From Caldilineaceae bacterium (GTDB taxonomy: Bacteria > Chloroflexota > Anaerolineae > Caldilineales > Caldilineaceae): DNA of 64,000 nt. The stretch is from contig JAJEDJ010000032.1 in assembly GCA_022821545.1 (NCBI GenBank), positions 54,587-118,586 of the forward strand. Reading direction: 5' to 3'. Of this stretch, positions 34,685 to 45,725 are shown piece by piece (positions within the stretch are counted from its first letter, which is position 1; the number at the start of each line of letters is the position of its first letter). The notes beneath the pieces are model-generated. The model saw nothing but the letters and a program-made list of their open reading frames with translations. It had not been told where the DNA came from and did not search any database. The translations under genes and the position numbers were made by a program.

Positions 34685-35488
34685 ATGATCCACCTCACCT
34701 CGATTGAGAAAGGCCCCTCTTTCCCCCGGGAAGGGACATTCCCATACAATGTGCCGGTCATCGCCCGGCTGGAGAAGGTCCGATTCGAAAGTTCGGTGAC
34801 CTTTCTCGTGGGCGAAAACGGCAGCGGCAAGTCCACATTCCTGGAAGCCCTGGCCACCGCTGTGCGCCTGCCGACCGTTGGCGCAGAGGAGGCCGGCGCC
34901 GACCCTTCTCTGGCCGCGGTGCGGAAGCTGTCCGGACACCTGCGCCTGGCCTGGACCAAACGGACGGGACGGGGATTCTACCTCCGCGCCGAGGACTTCT
35001 TCGGCTTTGCCAAACGCATCGCCCAAATGCAGGCGGAGTTGCAGACCGAGATGGACAATGTGGACGCGGAGTACGAGGGCCGCTCCGACTTCGCCAAAGG
35101 CCTGGCCAAGATGGCATACTCCGGCCAGCTGGCCGCCATTGAGGAGAGCTACGGGGACGGGCTTGACGCCCGCTCCCACGGAGAGGCGTTCCTGGCCCTG
35201 TTTCAGGCCCGCTTCGTGCCCAATGGCCTCTATCTGCTGGATGAACCGGAGGCGCCCCTCTCGCCCCTTCGCCAGGTGGGTCTGCTTGCCCTGCTGAAGG
35301 AGATGGTCGCCCGCAACGCCCAGTTTATCATCGCCACCCACTCGCCAATCCTGATGGCCTATCCCGGCGCCACCCTCCTGAACTTCGACCAGTCACCCCC
35401 CCGGCCCGTGCCCTGGGAATCATTGGAGCACGTGAGCGTGACGCGAGGCTTTCTGAACGATCCACAGCTCTATCTCAACCATCTGTGA
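34685..35488 (+). CDS. AAA/ABC-like ATPase, COG3910 family
   Basis: 267-residue soluble ATPase with an ABC/SMC-like core: Walker A GENGSGKST near residues 43-51, Walker B LYLLDEPEAPLSP and a downstream H-loop FIIATHSP. It belongs to the small predicted ATPase group COG3910, which has no membrane partner and no settled function. It lies between two structural genes of a molybdenum hydroxylase. That suggests co-transcription, but a link to cofactor insertion or maturation is inference only. Confidence 0.85.
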   Translation: MIHLTSIEKGPSFPREGTFPYNVPVIARLEKVRFESSVTFLVGENGSGKSTFLEALATAVRLPTVGAEEAGADPSLAAVRKLSGHLRLAWTKRTGRGFYLRAEDFFGFAKRIAQMQAELQTEMDNVDAEYEGRSDFAKGLAKMAYSGQLAAIEESYGDGLDARSHGEAFLALFQARFVPNGLYLLDEPEAPLSPLRQVGLLALLKEMVARNAQFIIATHSPILMAYPGATLLNFDQSPPRPVPWESLEHVSVTRGFLNDPQLYLNHL

Positions 35489-35573
35489 CTTCAGTCCGCG
35501 GTGGCCGGCGGACTGCGGCCCCGAGAGCGTCCCGCCGCGAATTACCGATGTTCACGCCCATAGGAGCGCATAC

Positions 35574-38609
<3,036 letters not shown>

Positions 38610-38631
38610 CGGCCGGCAACCACCGTTTTCC

Positions 38632-40107
38632 ATGCAACTCCATCATGCTCTGCGCTTGGCGCCCGATGAACTCTCAGTCGTCACGCTGGTCGGCGCCGGC
38701 GGCAAGACGAGCGCGCTCTTCCGGCTGGCGGACGAGGCCGTTGCCGCCGGCCGCCGCGCCGTCACCACCACGACCACCCACATTTTCGCCGCCCAGGCGG
38801 AGCAGGCGCCGGTCCGTCTTGAAGTTGAGCCGGACGCGGCTGACCCCATCGACTGGGCAGCGCTGGAAGCACAGCTGGCGCGGCACGGGCACTGCCTGAT
38901 CTGGTCGCCGCCCCGTGTCCGGTCCGCCGGGGCCGGCGGCGTACCGGCAGGCCCCCCTCTTGCAGGTTCCAAACGCCAGGGGCTGCCCCCGCAAGTTGTG
39001 GATGCGCTGGCCGTGCGGGCCGGTGATCTCGGCATCAGCCTGATCGCGATCGAAGGCGACGGCAGCCGTCGCCGCCCTGTCAAGGCGCCCGCGCCGCATG
39101 AGCCGGTCATCCCTTCCTGCACCACCCACCTGGTCCCGGTCGCCGGTCTCGACGGGCTGGGGCTTCCCCTCGACGGACCTTACGTGCATCGGCCCGAACA
39201 GGTGCGCGCCCTTCTGCAAGAAGAGGACGCGTCGACCCGCCTGACGCCGCGCATGCTCGGCCGGCTTCTGGTTGAACCCTACGAACGCGGAGCGCGGAGT
39301 GGGGAGAGAGGAGAGAGAACGCCTCTCAGCAGCGCGTCCCGCCCTCCGGGCGCGAGACTGACGCCGCTGCTGAACAAGGCGGACAGCGCCCCCAGGCTGG
39401 CGGCCGCCCGGCTGATCGCGCAGCGGTTGGCGCAGCGGAATCAGCCGGCCCTCATCGGCGCGGTGGGGGCTGAGAGCCGGACGCCCGTTCGCGAACGCTG
39501 GGGCCCGGCCGCGGCAGTTGTGCTGGCCGCGGGAGAGAGCCGCCGGATGGGGCAGCCGAAACAGCTGCTGCGCTGGCAGGGCGAGCCGCTGGTGACGCGT
39601 GCCGCCCGTATCGCGCTCGACAGCGGCGCGTCCGAAACGATCGTGGTTACCGGCGCCGTCGCCGAGCAGGTGGAGGCCGCGCTGGCCCCCTTGCGCCAGG
39701 CGGGGCGTGGACGTCTGCGCGTCGTTTTCAACCCTGCGTGGCAGGACGGGCAGGCGGGCTCGGTGCGCGCCGCGGTTGACGCGCTGTCCCCTGCATGTGA
39801 GGCCGTCCTGTTTCTGCCCGTGGACCAGCCCCGTCTGCCTGCGGCGCTCCTGCGGCGGCTGTGGCAGACATGGCGCGGCGGCGGCGATCTGGCGGCTGTC
39901 ACTGTGGATGGGACGGTACGCGGCGCGCCTGCGCTCTTTGACCGTCGTTATTTCAGCCTCTTGCAGGGAGTTCAGGGCGATCGCGGCGGCGGCGCGCTCC
40001 TGCGGCAACATGCAGCGCATGTCACGGCGATCAAGGCGCCGGGCGAATGGCTGGCCGATGTGGACACGCCGGAGGACTGGCAGACTGCTGTCAACGCGCA
40101 GTCCTGA
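38632..40107 (+). CDS. YqeC-MocA fusion: putative molybdenum-hydroxylase accessory / Mo-cofactor cytidylyltransferase
   Basis: 491-residue two-domain protein. Residues about 1-285 match the YqeC family: a P-loop-like VTLVGAGGKTSALFRLA, then TTTTTHIF, IEGDGSRRRPVKAP and LTPLLNKAD. Residues about 293-485 match MocA-type nucleotidyltransferases with VVLAAGESRRMGQPKQLL, FLPVDQPRLP and a late ADVDTPEDW. MocA adds CMP to molybdopterin, giving the cofactor of xanthine-dehydrogenase-type enzymes, which fits the adjacent hydroxylase. YqeC is often linked to selenium-dependent hydroxylases. A Gly/Arg/Glu-rich insert near residue 221 comes from a polypurine repeat. Confidence 0.87.
   Translation: MQLHHALRLAPDELSVVTLVGAGGKTSALFRLADEAVAAGRRAVTTTTTHIFAAQAEQAPVRLEVEPDAADPIDWAALEAQLARHGHCLIWSPPRVRSAGAGGVPAGPPLAGSKRQGLPPQVVDALAVRAGDLGISLIAIEGDGSRRRPVKAPAPHEPVIPSCTTHLVPVAGLDGLGLPLDGPYVHRPEQVRALLQEEDASTRLTPRMLGRLLVEPYERGARSGERGERTPLSSASRPPGARLTPLLNKADSAPRLAAARLIAQRLAQRNQPALIGAVGAESRTPVRERWGPAAAVVLAAGESRRMGQPKQLLRWQGEPLVTRAARIALDSGASETIVVTGAVAEQVEAALAPLRQAGRGRLRVVFNPAWQDGQAGSVRAAVDALSPACEAVLFLPVDQPRLPAALLRRLWQTWRGGGDLAAVTVDGTVRGAPALFDRRYFSLLQGVQGDRGGGALLRQHAAHVTAIKAPGEWLADVDTPEDWQTAVNAQS
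39288..39332 (+). repeat. Polypurine repeat inside the YqeC-MocA coding sequence
   Basis: A run of G and A (GGAGTGGGGAGAGAGGAGAG and flanks) ends in AACGCCTCTCAGC. It aligns with the reverse complement of the repeat at 48748-48838. It is in frame and encodes a Gly-Glu-Arg-rich peptide between conserved YqeC segments. Confidence 0.6.
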
Positions 40108-40134
40108 ACTTCATCCCTAATCGGAGACAGTGCC

Positions 40135-40794
40135 ATGACGAACTATGAGGAAGTAAGGGAGGAACTCTTTGCCGCCGTCCAAATGGCCTTGGACGAGGGG
40201 TTGCTTCGGATCTCGGAAGGCAATTTAAGCCTGCGCACCCCGGATGGTTATGTTGCGATAACCCCCAGCGGCATCAAGTATAAGCAGTTGAAACCGGAAG
40301 AAATAGCCATCGTCGACCTCGACGGCAGACACATCGACGGCCCCTGCAAAGCATCGTCTGAAACGCCCATGCACACCGCGATAATGCGTAATTTGCCCGA
40401 AGTAGGAGCGATCTGCCATACACATTCGCCTTTTGCCATGACCTTTGCCGCAGCAGGAAAGGATATTGCGTTGATCAATCTGGAGGCAATGGGGTGCGGT
40501 GCGCCCATCCCGGTGGCGCCTTGGGCCACCCCCGGCAGCGCGGCCGGCGGCGAGGTGACAGTTACCCTTTTCCAGCAACGCCCCGACTTGAAAGCCGTGC
40601 TGCTGCGGAACCACGGCGTGGTCGCAATCGGCGAGAATGCTGAAGATTCATTCGATAAAGCCTTCAAAGCCGAAGTTGCCGCGCAGATCTACTACCAGGC
40701 GCTGCAGATCGGTGAACCGGTCATAATTTCGCGGCGGCAGCTGCAACAGACTATCGACACCTATGCAAACTTCACCAGGAAAGAACGGACCTGA
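40135..40794 (+). CDS. Class II aldolase/adducin-family protein (fuculose-phosphate aldolase-like)
   Basis: 219-residue zinc aldolase family. Metal ligands are read as CHTHSP (two His) and the later RNHGVV (His), with the catalytic acidic residue expected in SSETPMHTAIM. LRISEGNLSLRTPDG near the N-terminus is the phosphate-binding region. GGAGA lies before the ATG. The family cleaves phosphorylated deoxysugars or related 3-hydroxy compounds, or epimerises ribulose phosphate. It is the last plus-strand gene here and may not be functionally tied to the Mo-hydroxylase genes. Confidence 0.88.
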   Translation: MTNYEEVREELFAAVQMALDEGLLRISEGNLSLRTPDGYVAITPSGIKYKQLKPEEIAIVDLDGRHIDGPCKASSETPMHTAIMRNLPEVGAICHTHSPFAMTFAAAGKDIALINLEAMGCGAPIPVAPWATPGSAAGGEVTVTLFQQRPDLKAVLLRNHGVVAIGENAEDSFDKAFKAEVAAQIYYQALQIGEPVIISRRQLQQTIDTYANFTRKERT

Positions 40795-40807
40795 TCCGGT
40801 CCGGATG

Positions 40808-40839
40808 CTATTGTCTTCCCCTATTGTCTTCCCCTATTG
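40808..40839. repeat. 13-bp direct repeat between convergent genes
   Basis: CTATTGTCTTCCC occurs twice in tandem (40808-40820 and 40821-40833) and a third partial unit begins at 40834, where it supplies the stop codon of the minus-strand CBS gene. An ATCCGGTCCGGAT palindrome lies just to the left and might act in transcription termination. Confidence 0.7.
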
Positions 40840-41301
40840 ATCGCTGGTTTTCGACGCTTCGTCGGCGCGCCACGCTACGCTGATCAGCCGGAAAATGTCG
40901 GTCTCGGTGACGATGCCGATGGGCAGGAGTTTCCCGCCGCCGCCGTCTGCCGTCTGCACCACTGGTATGCCGCCGACCTTGGTCTCCATCATCTTCTCTA
41001 CCAGCTGCCCGATCGATGCTTCCGGCCCGACCGCTACGACGTCGGCGGTCATTACATCCCTCACGGTCAGCCACTCCTTATCGACGTCCGGATCATAGCG
41101 GCTGGCGACGCTTTCGGCCGTTTCCGCCTCCAGCACGTCGGCGTCGGTGACGATCCCGCACATGTAGCCCTCCTGATCGATCACAATGATGCGGCGCACA
41201 TTGTTTCCTTCCATCAGCCCCGCGGCATCGACCGCCAGCTTATCCGGATCGATCGTGATCACCGGCGCGCTCATGATTTCGCTTACCAGAATGCGGTGCA
41301 T
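40834..41301 (-). CDS. CBS-domain pair protein
   Basis: About 155-residue protein of two tandem CBS domains and little else. The first starts at VSEIMSAPVITIDPDK and ends with GIVTDADVLE. The second starts at VRDVMTADVVAVGPEA and ends with GIVTETDIFRLI. Such proteins bind adenine nucleotides or related ligands as regulatory modules. An acidic insert lies between the domains (ESVASRYDPDVDKEW). The ATG at 41301 follows GGAG at good spacing; an in-frame ATG at 41313 is also possible. It is followed upstream by a similar CBS gene. Confidence 0.88.
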   Translation of the reverse strand: MHRILVSEIMSAPVITIDPDKLAVDAAGLMEGNNVRRIIVIDQEGYMCGIVTDADVLEAETAESVASRYDPDVDKEWLTVRDVMTADVVAVGPEASIGQLVEKMMETKVGGIPVVQTADGGGGKLLPIGIVTETDIFRLISVAWRADEASKTSDQ

Positions 41302-41355
41302 TGGTGGCTCCATTGTGCGAGAACCGGCAGTGCCGGCCGCGAACCAAACGCCTCT

Positions 41356-41781
41356 CTAGGAGGAGTGCTCGACGACGAACCGCAAAACGTCCGTCGTTGT
41401 GAAGATGCCGACGACCTTGCGTTCCACGACCACGGGCAGCCCGCCGATCCTGTAATCCAGCATCAGGCGGCAGGCGATATGAATCGAACTGTCCGGCGCA
41501 ACGGTCACCGGGTCGGCGGTCATTGCGTCGCTGACAGGCAGCTTCGCCCAAAAATAGTTGATCTCGAACAGGCTCAGCGTGGTGACACTGGACGGGGCCG
41601 CCTGGCGCAGATCACCGAAACTGACGATGCCGGTCAGATGACCGTTGTCATCCACGACCGGCAGCCGGCGGCAGCGATGCTCCGCCATGAGGTCCCGGGC
41701 GTCCGCCAGGGAATCCTCTTTATGGCAGGTATGCGGATTTTGCGTCATCCAGTGCTTCACCTGGCTGCTTTTAGACCCCAT
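41356..41781 (-). CDS. CBS-domain pair protein (second)
   Basis: About 141 residues, again a bare CBS pair: VKHWMTQNPHTCHKEDS to GIVSFGDLRQA, then VSDAMTADPVTVAPDS to GIFTTTDVLRFV. The ATG at 41781 has GGAGG five bases away; an in-frame GTG at 41793 lacks a site. It is transcribed after TsaE and before the other CBS gene. The pair could sense energy charge for some partner protein, which is not evident here. Confidence 0.88.
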   Translation of the reverse strand: MGSKSSQVKHWMTQNPHTCHKEDSLADARDLMAEHRCRRLPVVDDNGHLTGIVSFGDLRQAAPSSVTTLSLFEINYFWAKLPVSDAMTADPVTVAPDSSIHIACRLMLDYRIGGLPVVVERKVVGIFTTTDVLRFVVEHSS

Positions 41782-41808
41782 CGGCGCCTCCACAACATAA
41801 ATTCGCGT

Positions 41809-42453
41809 TCAGCGGCTGAACTCTCGCTGGACGGGGGCCGCCTCGGTCTGCAGCGCCGACAGCAAGGCTCGGCTGTGGGGGCCGGTCGCACCAAAACACA
41901 GTCTCCGTTCGGAACCGTCATCTGCGCTGCTGTCGAAAAAGACCGTCAGCCGGTCGGCCGGCAGCAGCTCGCCAACGCGGTCTGCCCATTCGATAACGAC
42001 GACGTGGCGTATGGCGGCAGGGTCCGGCGAGCGCTCCCGGTCGTCGAACGGCTCATCTTCGACGGCATCAAGAATCTCATCCAGGCCCAACCCGTATATC
42101 TCGCCGGCAAGGGTCTCTCCATCGGCCGCCAGCCGGTAGCTGTCCACGTGAAACAGGCGCACGTCTCCTGTCGAAGACGTATATTCGTTGATCAGGGTAA
42201 ATGTAGGGCTGGTGATGCGCGCCTGCACGCCCAACCCCCTGGCCAGGCCCTGCGCAAAAGTCGTCTTGCCTGCGCCCAGCTCGCCCACAAGACCGACCAC
42301 GGCGCCGGAGCGTCGCGGCCGCTCGCCGCTGTCTGGCGGCCGCGCACGGCGGATCATGCGCCCCAGCAGTTCGCCGAGATTATGCGTTTCCAGTGGAGAA
42401 GAGGATAGGATCGGGAAGCGGAAGTGATCGTTCACCCAATTGATCTCTGACAT
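41809..42453 (-). CDS. tsaE: tRNA threonylcarbamoyladenosine biosynthesis ATPase TsaE
   Basis: P-loop ATPase needed, with TsaB and TsaD, for the t6A37 modification of ANN-decoding tRNAs. Family motifs are complete: Walker A GELGAGKTTF, SPTFTLINEY, FHVDSYRL and VVIEWADR near the C-terminal side. The ATG at 42453 is chosen, giving about 214 residues. The frame extends another 65 codons upstream with no family similarity. Even so it is longer than the usual ~155, with extra residues before Walker A and an acidic insert (VEDEPFDDRERSPDP). TsaB and TsaD are not in this window. Confidence 0.92.
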   Translation of the reverse strand: MSEINWVNDHFRFPILSSSPLETHNLGELLGRMIRRARPPDSGERPRRSGAVVGLVGELGAGKTTFAQGLARGLGVQARITSPTFTLINEYTSSTGDVRLFHVDSYRLAADGETLAGEIYGLGLDEILDAVEDEPFDDRERSPDPAAIRHVVVIEWADRVGELLPADRLTVFFDSSADDGSERRLCFGATGPHSRALLSALQTEAAPVQREFSR

Positions 42454-42662
42454 GTCCGCCGCCCGTCGCGGGACTGGGATGTCCGGCGGCCCGAAGTTGA
42501 GAGGCGCATCGGAGTCGATACCCTCACCCTTGCGATTGTACCCCCCGCCTTGCCGTAAAGCCAAATGCAGGAAATATCGCGTACCTGTTACAATAGTAAT
42601 GAGCGGCTTGTAGAAAGCGCTCGCATTCGAACATAAGAGATCACTCACCAGCCTCTGTAGTC

Positions 42663-45596
42663 ATGCTGCCAAGATCGCCTTTACGCCGCCTCCTGCTGGT
42701 CGGCATCCTAATCGCGTCACTCGGTGTACTCTTCGACGTTATCGGTCCGCGTTTGGCGCCCTGGCTGACGCTTGCCCCGCTGAACGTTGGCGGTGACAGG
42801 CAGCCGGGCGATATAAGACTCTCCGGGTCGCCCACCTTTCAGACTTTGTCCGTAGACGGGGAGGTTGTGTTGGAACGCGCCGGCTCCCACTTCGGACGGC
42901 CCCGCATCAGCCCTGACGGCGTCCTGATGGCGATAACGGTCGTTCCCACGGGCACGGAGACGATCGGCCTGGCCGAGATCTACGTGATCGAGCGCGCCAC
43001 CGGGCGCGTGCGCGAACGCATCCCCGGTCACAACCCGCGCTGGCAGACCGGACGCAGCAACCGGCTCCGCTTCGATCAGCTCGAAGCCAGCGGGATCCGC
43101 TCCGCCCTTTACGACGCCGCCAACGGATCCATCATTCGCGAAGACAGCCTGCAGCCGGACGACAATCCCGCCGAATTGCAACCTGCAGAACTCGAAACTG
43201 CCGCGCTGACCTACCCGGCGACGATTCGGGTGGCCCATCATCCGGAAAACAACTGCCGCAACGTTCCCGACTGGCAAGTGGACGTGATCCCTTTCGAAGA
43301 GTATGTCGCCCGCTCCGTCCCCGCCGAGGTTCCCATCTCCTGGTCGCCCGAAGCCCTGGCCGCCCAGGCCGTCGCCACCCGCACCTATGCCTGGTACCAG
43401 ATCCGGCGCAACCGGCGCTACTATGATGTGACCGACTGGGCCAATTTCCAGATGATGTGCAACAATCGCTTCGCTTCCACGGACGCCGCCGTCGCCAGGA
43501 CGGCAGGCCAGTACCTGGCCCATGCCGGCGACGACAATAGCGCGCCCATCATCGCCATGTACAGCGCCAAGAACAGCCATCCCACGCTCACCAACCCGGC
43601 GGTCTCCTATCTGCAGGCGGTGCCGGACGAGACCGGCCTCGGTGAAGTTCGCTGGGGGCACGGCTACGGGCTCAGCCAGTGGGGCGCCGCCCGGCGGGGC
43701 AAGGCCGGGCAGACCTACCGCCAGATTCTCGGCCACTACTATACCGACGTCACCTTGCAGAATGCCAGCCAGCCGGCGCAGGCGATCGGCGGCCTGACCG
43801 GCCTTTCCCTGACGGGCTATTTTCCGGCGGGCGGTCTGCGCTGGGGCGCGCTCGTCCCCGCCGAGTCTCTGTCCGGTACAGTCGACCTGGACCCGGGGCC
43901 GGACTCTCTGCCCATCAGCGGCGTCTGGCTGCGCAGCTCCGAGATTACCAGCGGCAGTACGATCACGGCCTCTCTGACGCTCAGCGACCAGCTGCAAGAG
44001 CGGAAAGCGCTGGAAATCGACTGGGATGCGCCTTCTGCGCCGACTTTTGAGGCGCCGTCGGTGGTGGAGGTGCAGAGGGCCACTCTTACGCTCGCCACCC
44101 CGGAAAGGGGCGCGCGCATCGGCCTCAGCAACAACTGGGTCTGGCAGGGCGAAAACCTCTACAGCACCACCGGGGAGGCCGTCGATGATGCCGCAGCCGA
44201 TGGCAATCGCGCCCGGGAAGCGCGCGCCGCTGACCATGAGCTGGGCTGGTGGTACGGCCCTTACGCAACCGACATCCCCCACAAGGCCACCTACCGCGCG
44301 CTCTTTCGTCTGCGCCGGGGTGAACCTGACGACGACAATAACGACAATGTGCTGCCGGATCAGCCCATCGCCCATCTCGATGTGACCGACAAGGGGGGGA
44401 CGCTGCGCTTGGGCCTGCGCGACATCTGGCCGAGTGACTTCACCAGCGCGGGCGAATACGTCGAGATCCCCGTCGACTTCCATCTGTTTAACCCGGTTGA
44501 GGGGATCGAGTTCCGTGTAAAATGGTTCGGAGAGGTGGACCTGGCCCTGGACCGGGTACAGCTGTGGCAGCTGCAGAACATATCGTCAAGAACGAAGATC
44601 GATTGGGCGCTCCCCCACAGCGGCATATCAAAGGTATCCGCGATCGCCTTCGATGCCGCCGGAAATGCCAGCCCCGTCGTCACAAAACAGATCGAATATG
44701 GCAGCGAACAGCCGCCGGTGTTCGGCGATCTGGAGCACGTGGAGGGCTGGTGGACAAGACTGCCTGTCCTGATTTCAGTCCCTGTGCAGGACTTCAACAG
44801 CGGATTGGACGCCAACAGCGGACGGCTGCTGCTGGACGGCGAGGAGAAGACCGCCGTCTTCAGCCTGCCCAACGCGCCCCTGGACGCGCAGAAGCTGTCA
44901 GCATCCCTGACCGACCTGGCCGACGGCACGTACACTGTGCGCTTTCGGGCCAAAGACCGCTCCGGGCTGCAGGGGGAAAGCGAATCCGGCCAGCTGCGGG
45001 TCGACCGGACGCCGCCTGGAGTTGAGGCGCAGGCCGTGCAGGTGACCTCTGACAGTTCGAACGGAGAGGACCCAACCCCTACGCCCACCGCTACGCCCGC
45101 CGCAACACCCACTGCTACACCCGCCGCTACACCCACCGCCGTCGCGCGCGGATTGTTCAGCGGGCCGGTCCAGGTGACCATCGAAGCCGAAGACGCCACC
45201 AGCGGCGTCTGGGGTACCGCCTATGTCCTCAACGACGGGCCGGTCGTACTGTACGGCGGGCCGTTCACGATTTCCGAGGATGGCATTCACAATGTCCGTT
45301 ACTGGGCAAAGGACAATGCCGGCAACTATTCGAGCAGCCACCGGCTGCGGGTCTGGATCCGCAGCGGCAGTTCATCCGACGATGACTCATCCAACGACAG
45401 TTCATCCGGCGACAACGCATCGAGCGGCAGTTCATCCGACGGCAGTTCATCCGGCGGCACTGCATCCGGCGGCACTGCATCGAGCGACCGTACGCTCAGC
45501 GGCAATGCGCCCGTCGACGGCGCGCCCGGCAGCAATGCACAGGTTGACGGCTACTTGTACAGGGCGTACGTCCCGGGGCTGAAACAGGACGAATAG
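42663..45596 (+). CDS. SpoIID/LytB-domain exported protein with Ig-like and low-complexity C-terminus
   Basis: 977-residue cell-surface protein. An uncleaved or signal-type hydrophobic segment occupies residues about 8-28. A SpoIID domain (peptidoglycan lytic transglycosylase fold) spans about residues 190-365, with the core EEYVARSVPAEVP...EALAAQAVATRTYA and the end motif GHGYGLSQWGA. Beta-sandwich modules follow (DLADGTYTVRFRAKD, then a repeat after the PTPTATPAATPT linker). A Ser/Gly/Asp-rich tail precedes LYRAYVPGLKQ, similar to the YLPL-type ends of Chloroflexota exoproteins. A role in envelope remodelling is likely; no sporulation genes are nearby. Confidence 0.88.
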   Translation: MLPRSPLRRLLLVGILIASLGVLFDVIGPRLAPWLTLAPLNVGGDRQPGDIRLSGSPTFQTLSVDGEVVLERAGSHFGRPRISPDGVLMAITVVPTGTETIGLAEIYVIERATGRVRERIPGHNPRWQTGRSNRLRFDQLEASGIRSALYDAANGSIIREDSLQPDDNPAELQPAELETAALTYPATIRVAHHPENNCRNVPDWQVDVIPFEEYVARSVPAEVPISWSPEALAAQAVATRTYAWYQIRRNRRYYDVTDWANFQMMCNNRFASTDAAVARTAGQYLAHAGDDNSAPIIAMYSAKNSHPTLTNPAVSYLQAVPDETGLGEVRWGHGYGLSQWGAARRGKAGQTYRQILGHYYTDVTLQNASQPAQAIGGLTGLSLTGYFPAGGLRWGALVPAESLSGTVDLDPGPDSLPISGVWLRSSEITSGSTITASLTLSDQLQERKALEIDWDAPSAPTFEAPSVVEVQRATLTLATPERGARIGLSNNWVWQGENLYSTTGEAVDDAAADGNRAREARAADHELGWWYGPYATDIPHKATYRALFRLRRGEPDDDNNDNVLPDQPIAHLDVTDKGGTLRLGLRDIWPSDFTSAGEYVEIPVDFHLFNPVEGIEFRVKWFGEVDLALDRVQLWQLQNISSRTKIDWALPHSGISKVSAIAFDAAGNASPVVTKQIEYGSEQPPVFGDLEHVEGWWTRLPVLISVPVQDFNSGLDANSGRLLLDGEEKTAVFSLPNAPLDAQKLSASLTDLADGTYTVRFRAKDRSGLQGESESGQLRVDRTPPGVEAQAVQVTSDSSNGEDPTPTPTATPAATPTATPAATPTAVARGLFSGPVQVTIEAEDATSGVWGTAYVLNDGPVVLYGGPFTISEDGIHNVRYWAKDNAGNYSSSHRLRVWIRSGSSSDDDSSNDSSSGDNASSGSSSDGSSSGGTASGGTASSDRTLSGNAPVDGAPGSNAQVDGYLYRAYVPGLKQDE
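45360..45492 (+). repeat. In-frame 12-bp-type repeats encoding a Ser/Gly/Asp-rich tail
   Basis: Repeated GGCAGTTCATCC-like units encode strings of Gly-Ser-Ser-Ser-Asp and Gly-Thr-Ala-Ser at the C-terminal end of the SpoIID protein. The repeats probably make a flexible spacer and are likely to vary in length between strains. Confidence 0.75.
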
Positions 45597-45630
45597 GACG
45601 AGTGCCCCCCGTTGCCCCGCGGTTGCCCCC

Positions 45631-45705
45631 ATTACCCGCAGCCGCTCCGATTACCCGCAGCCGCTCCGATTGGCCCTGCCGCTCCGATTGGCCCTGCCGC
45701 TGCCG
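45631..45705. repeat. 18-19 bp tandem repeat in a convergent intergenic gap
   Basis: Two identical 19-bp units (ATTACCCGCAGCCGCTCCG, 45631-45649 and 45650-45668) are followed by two related 18-19 bp units (ATTGGCCCTGCCGCTCCG and variant, to 45705). They lie between the ends of the SpoIID gene and the sugar-nucleotide gene. No coding sense was recognised. Confidence 0.85.
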
Positions 45706-45725
45706 TTCCGGTTGCCGCCGGCGTC

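Noticed and set aside
38632..40107. Selenium-dependent hydroxylase locus
   Set aside because: YqeC alone suggested selenium, but no selD, ybbB, selA or selB gene lies in the window, so the claim is not made.
42717..44483. 588-codon open frame opposite the SpoIID gene
   Set aside because: Low-complexity Gly/Arg/Asp composition, no ribosome binding site and full overlap with a well-supported gene mark it as an antisense artefact.
45631..45705. CRISPR-like array
   Set aside because: The 18-19 bp units are directly adjacent with no spacers, so this is a simple tandem repeat. No cas gene was seen.
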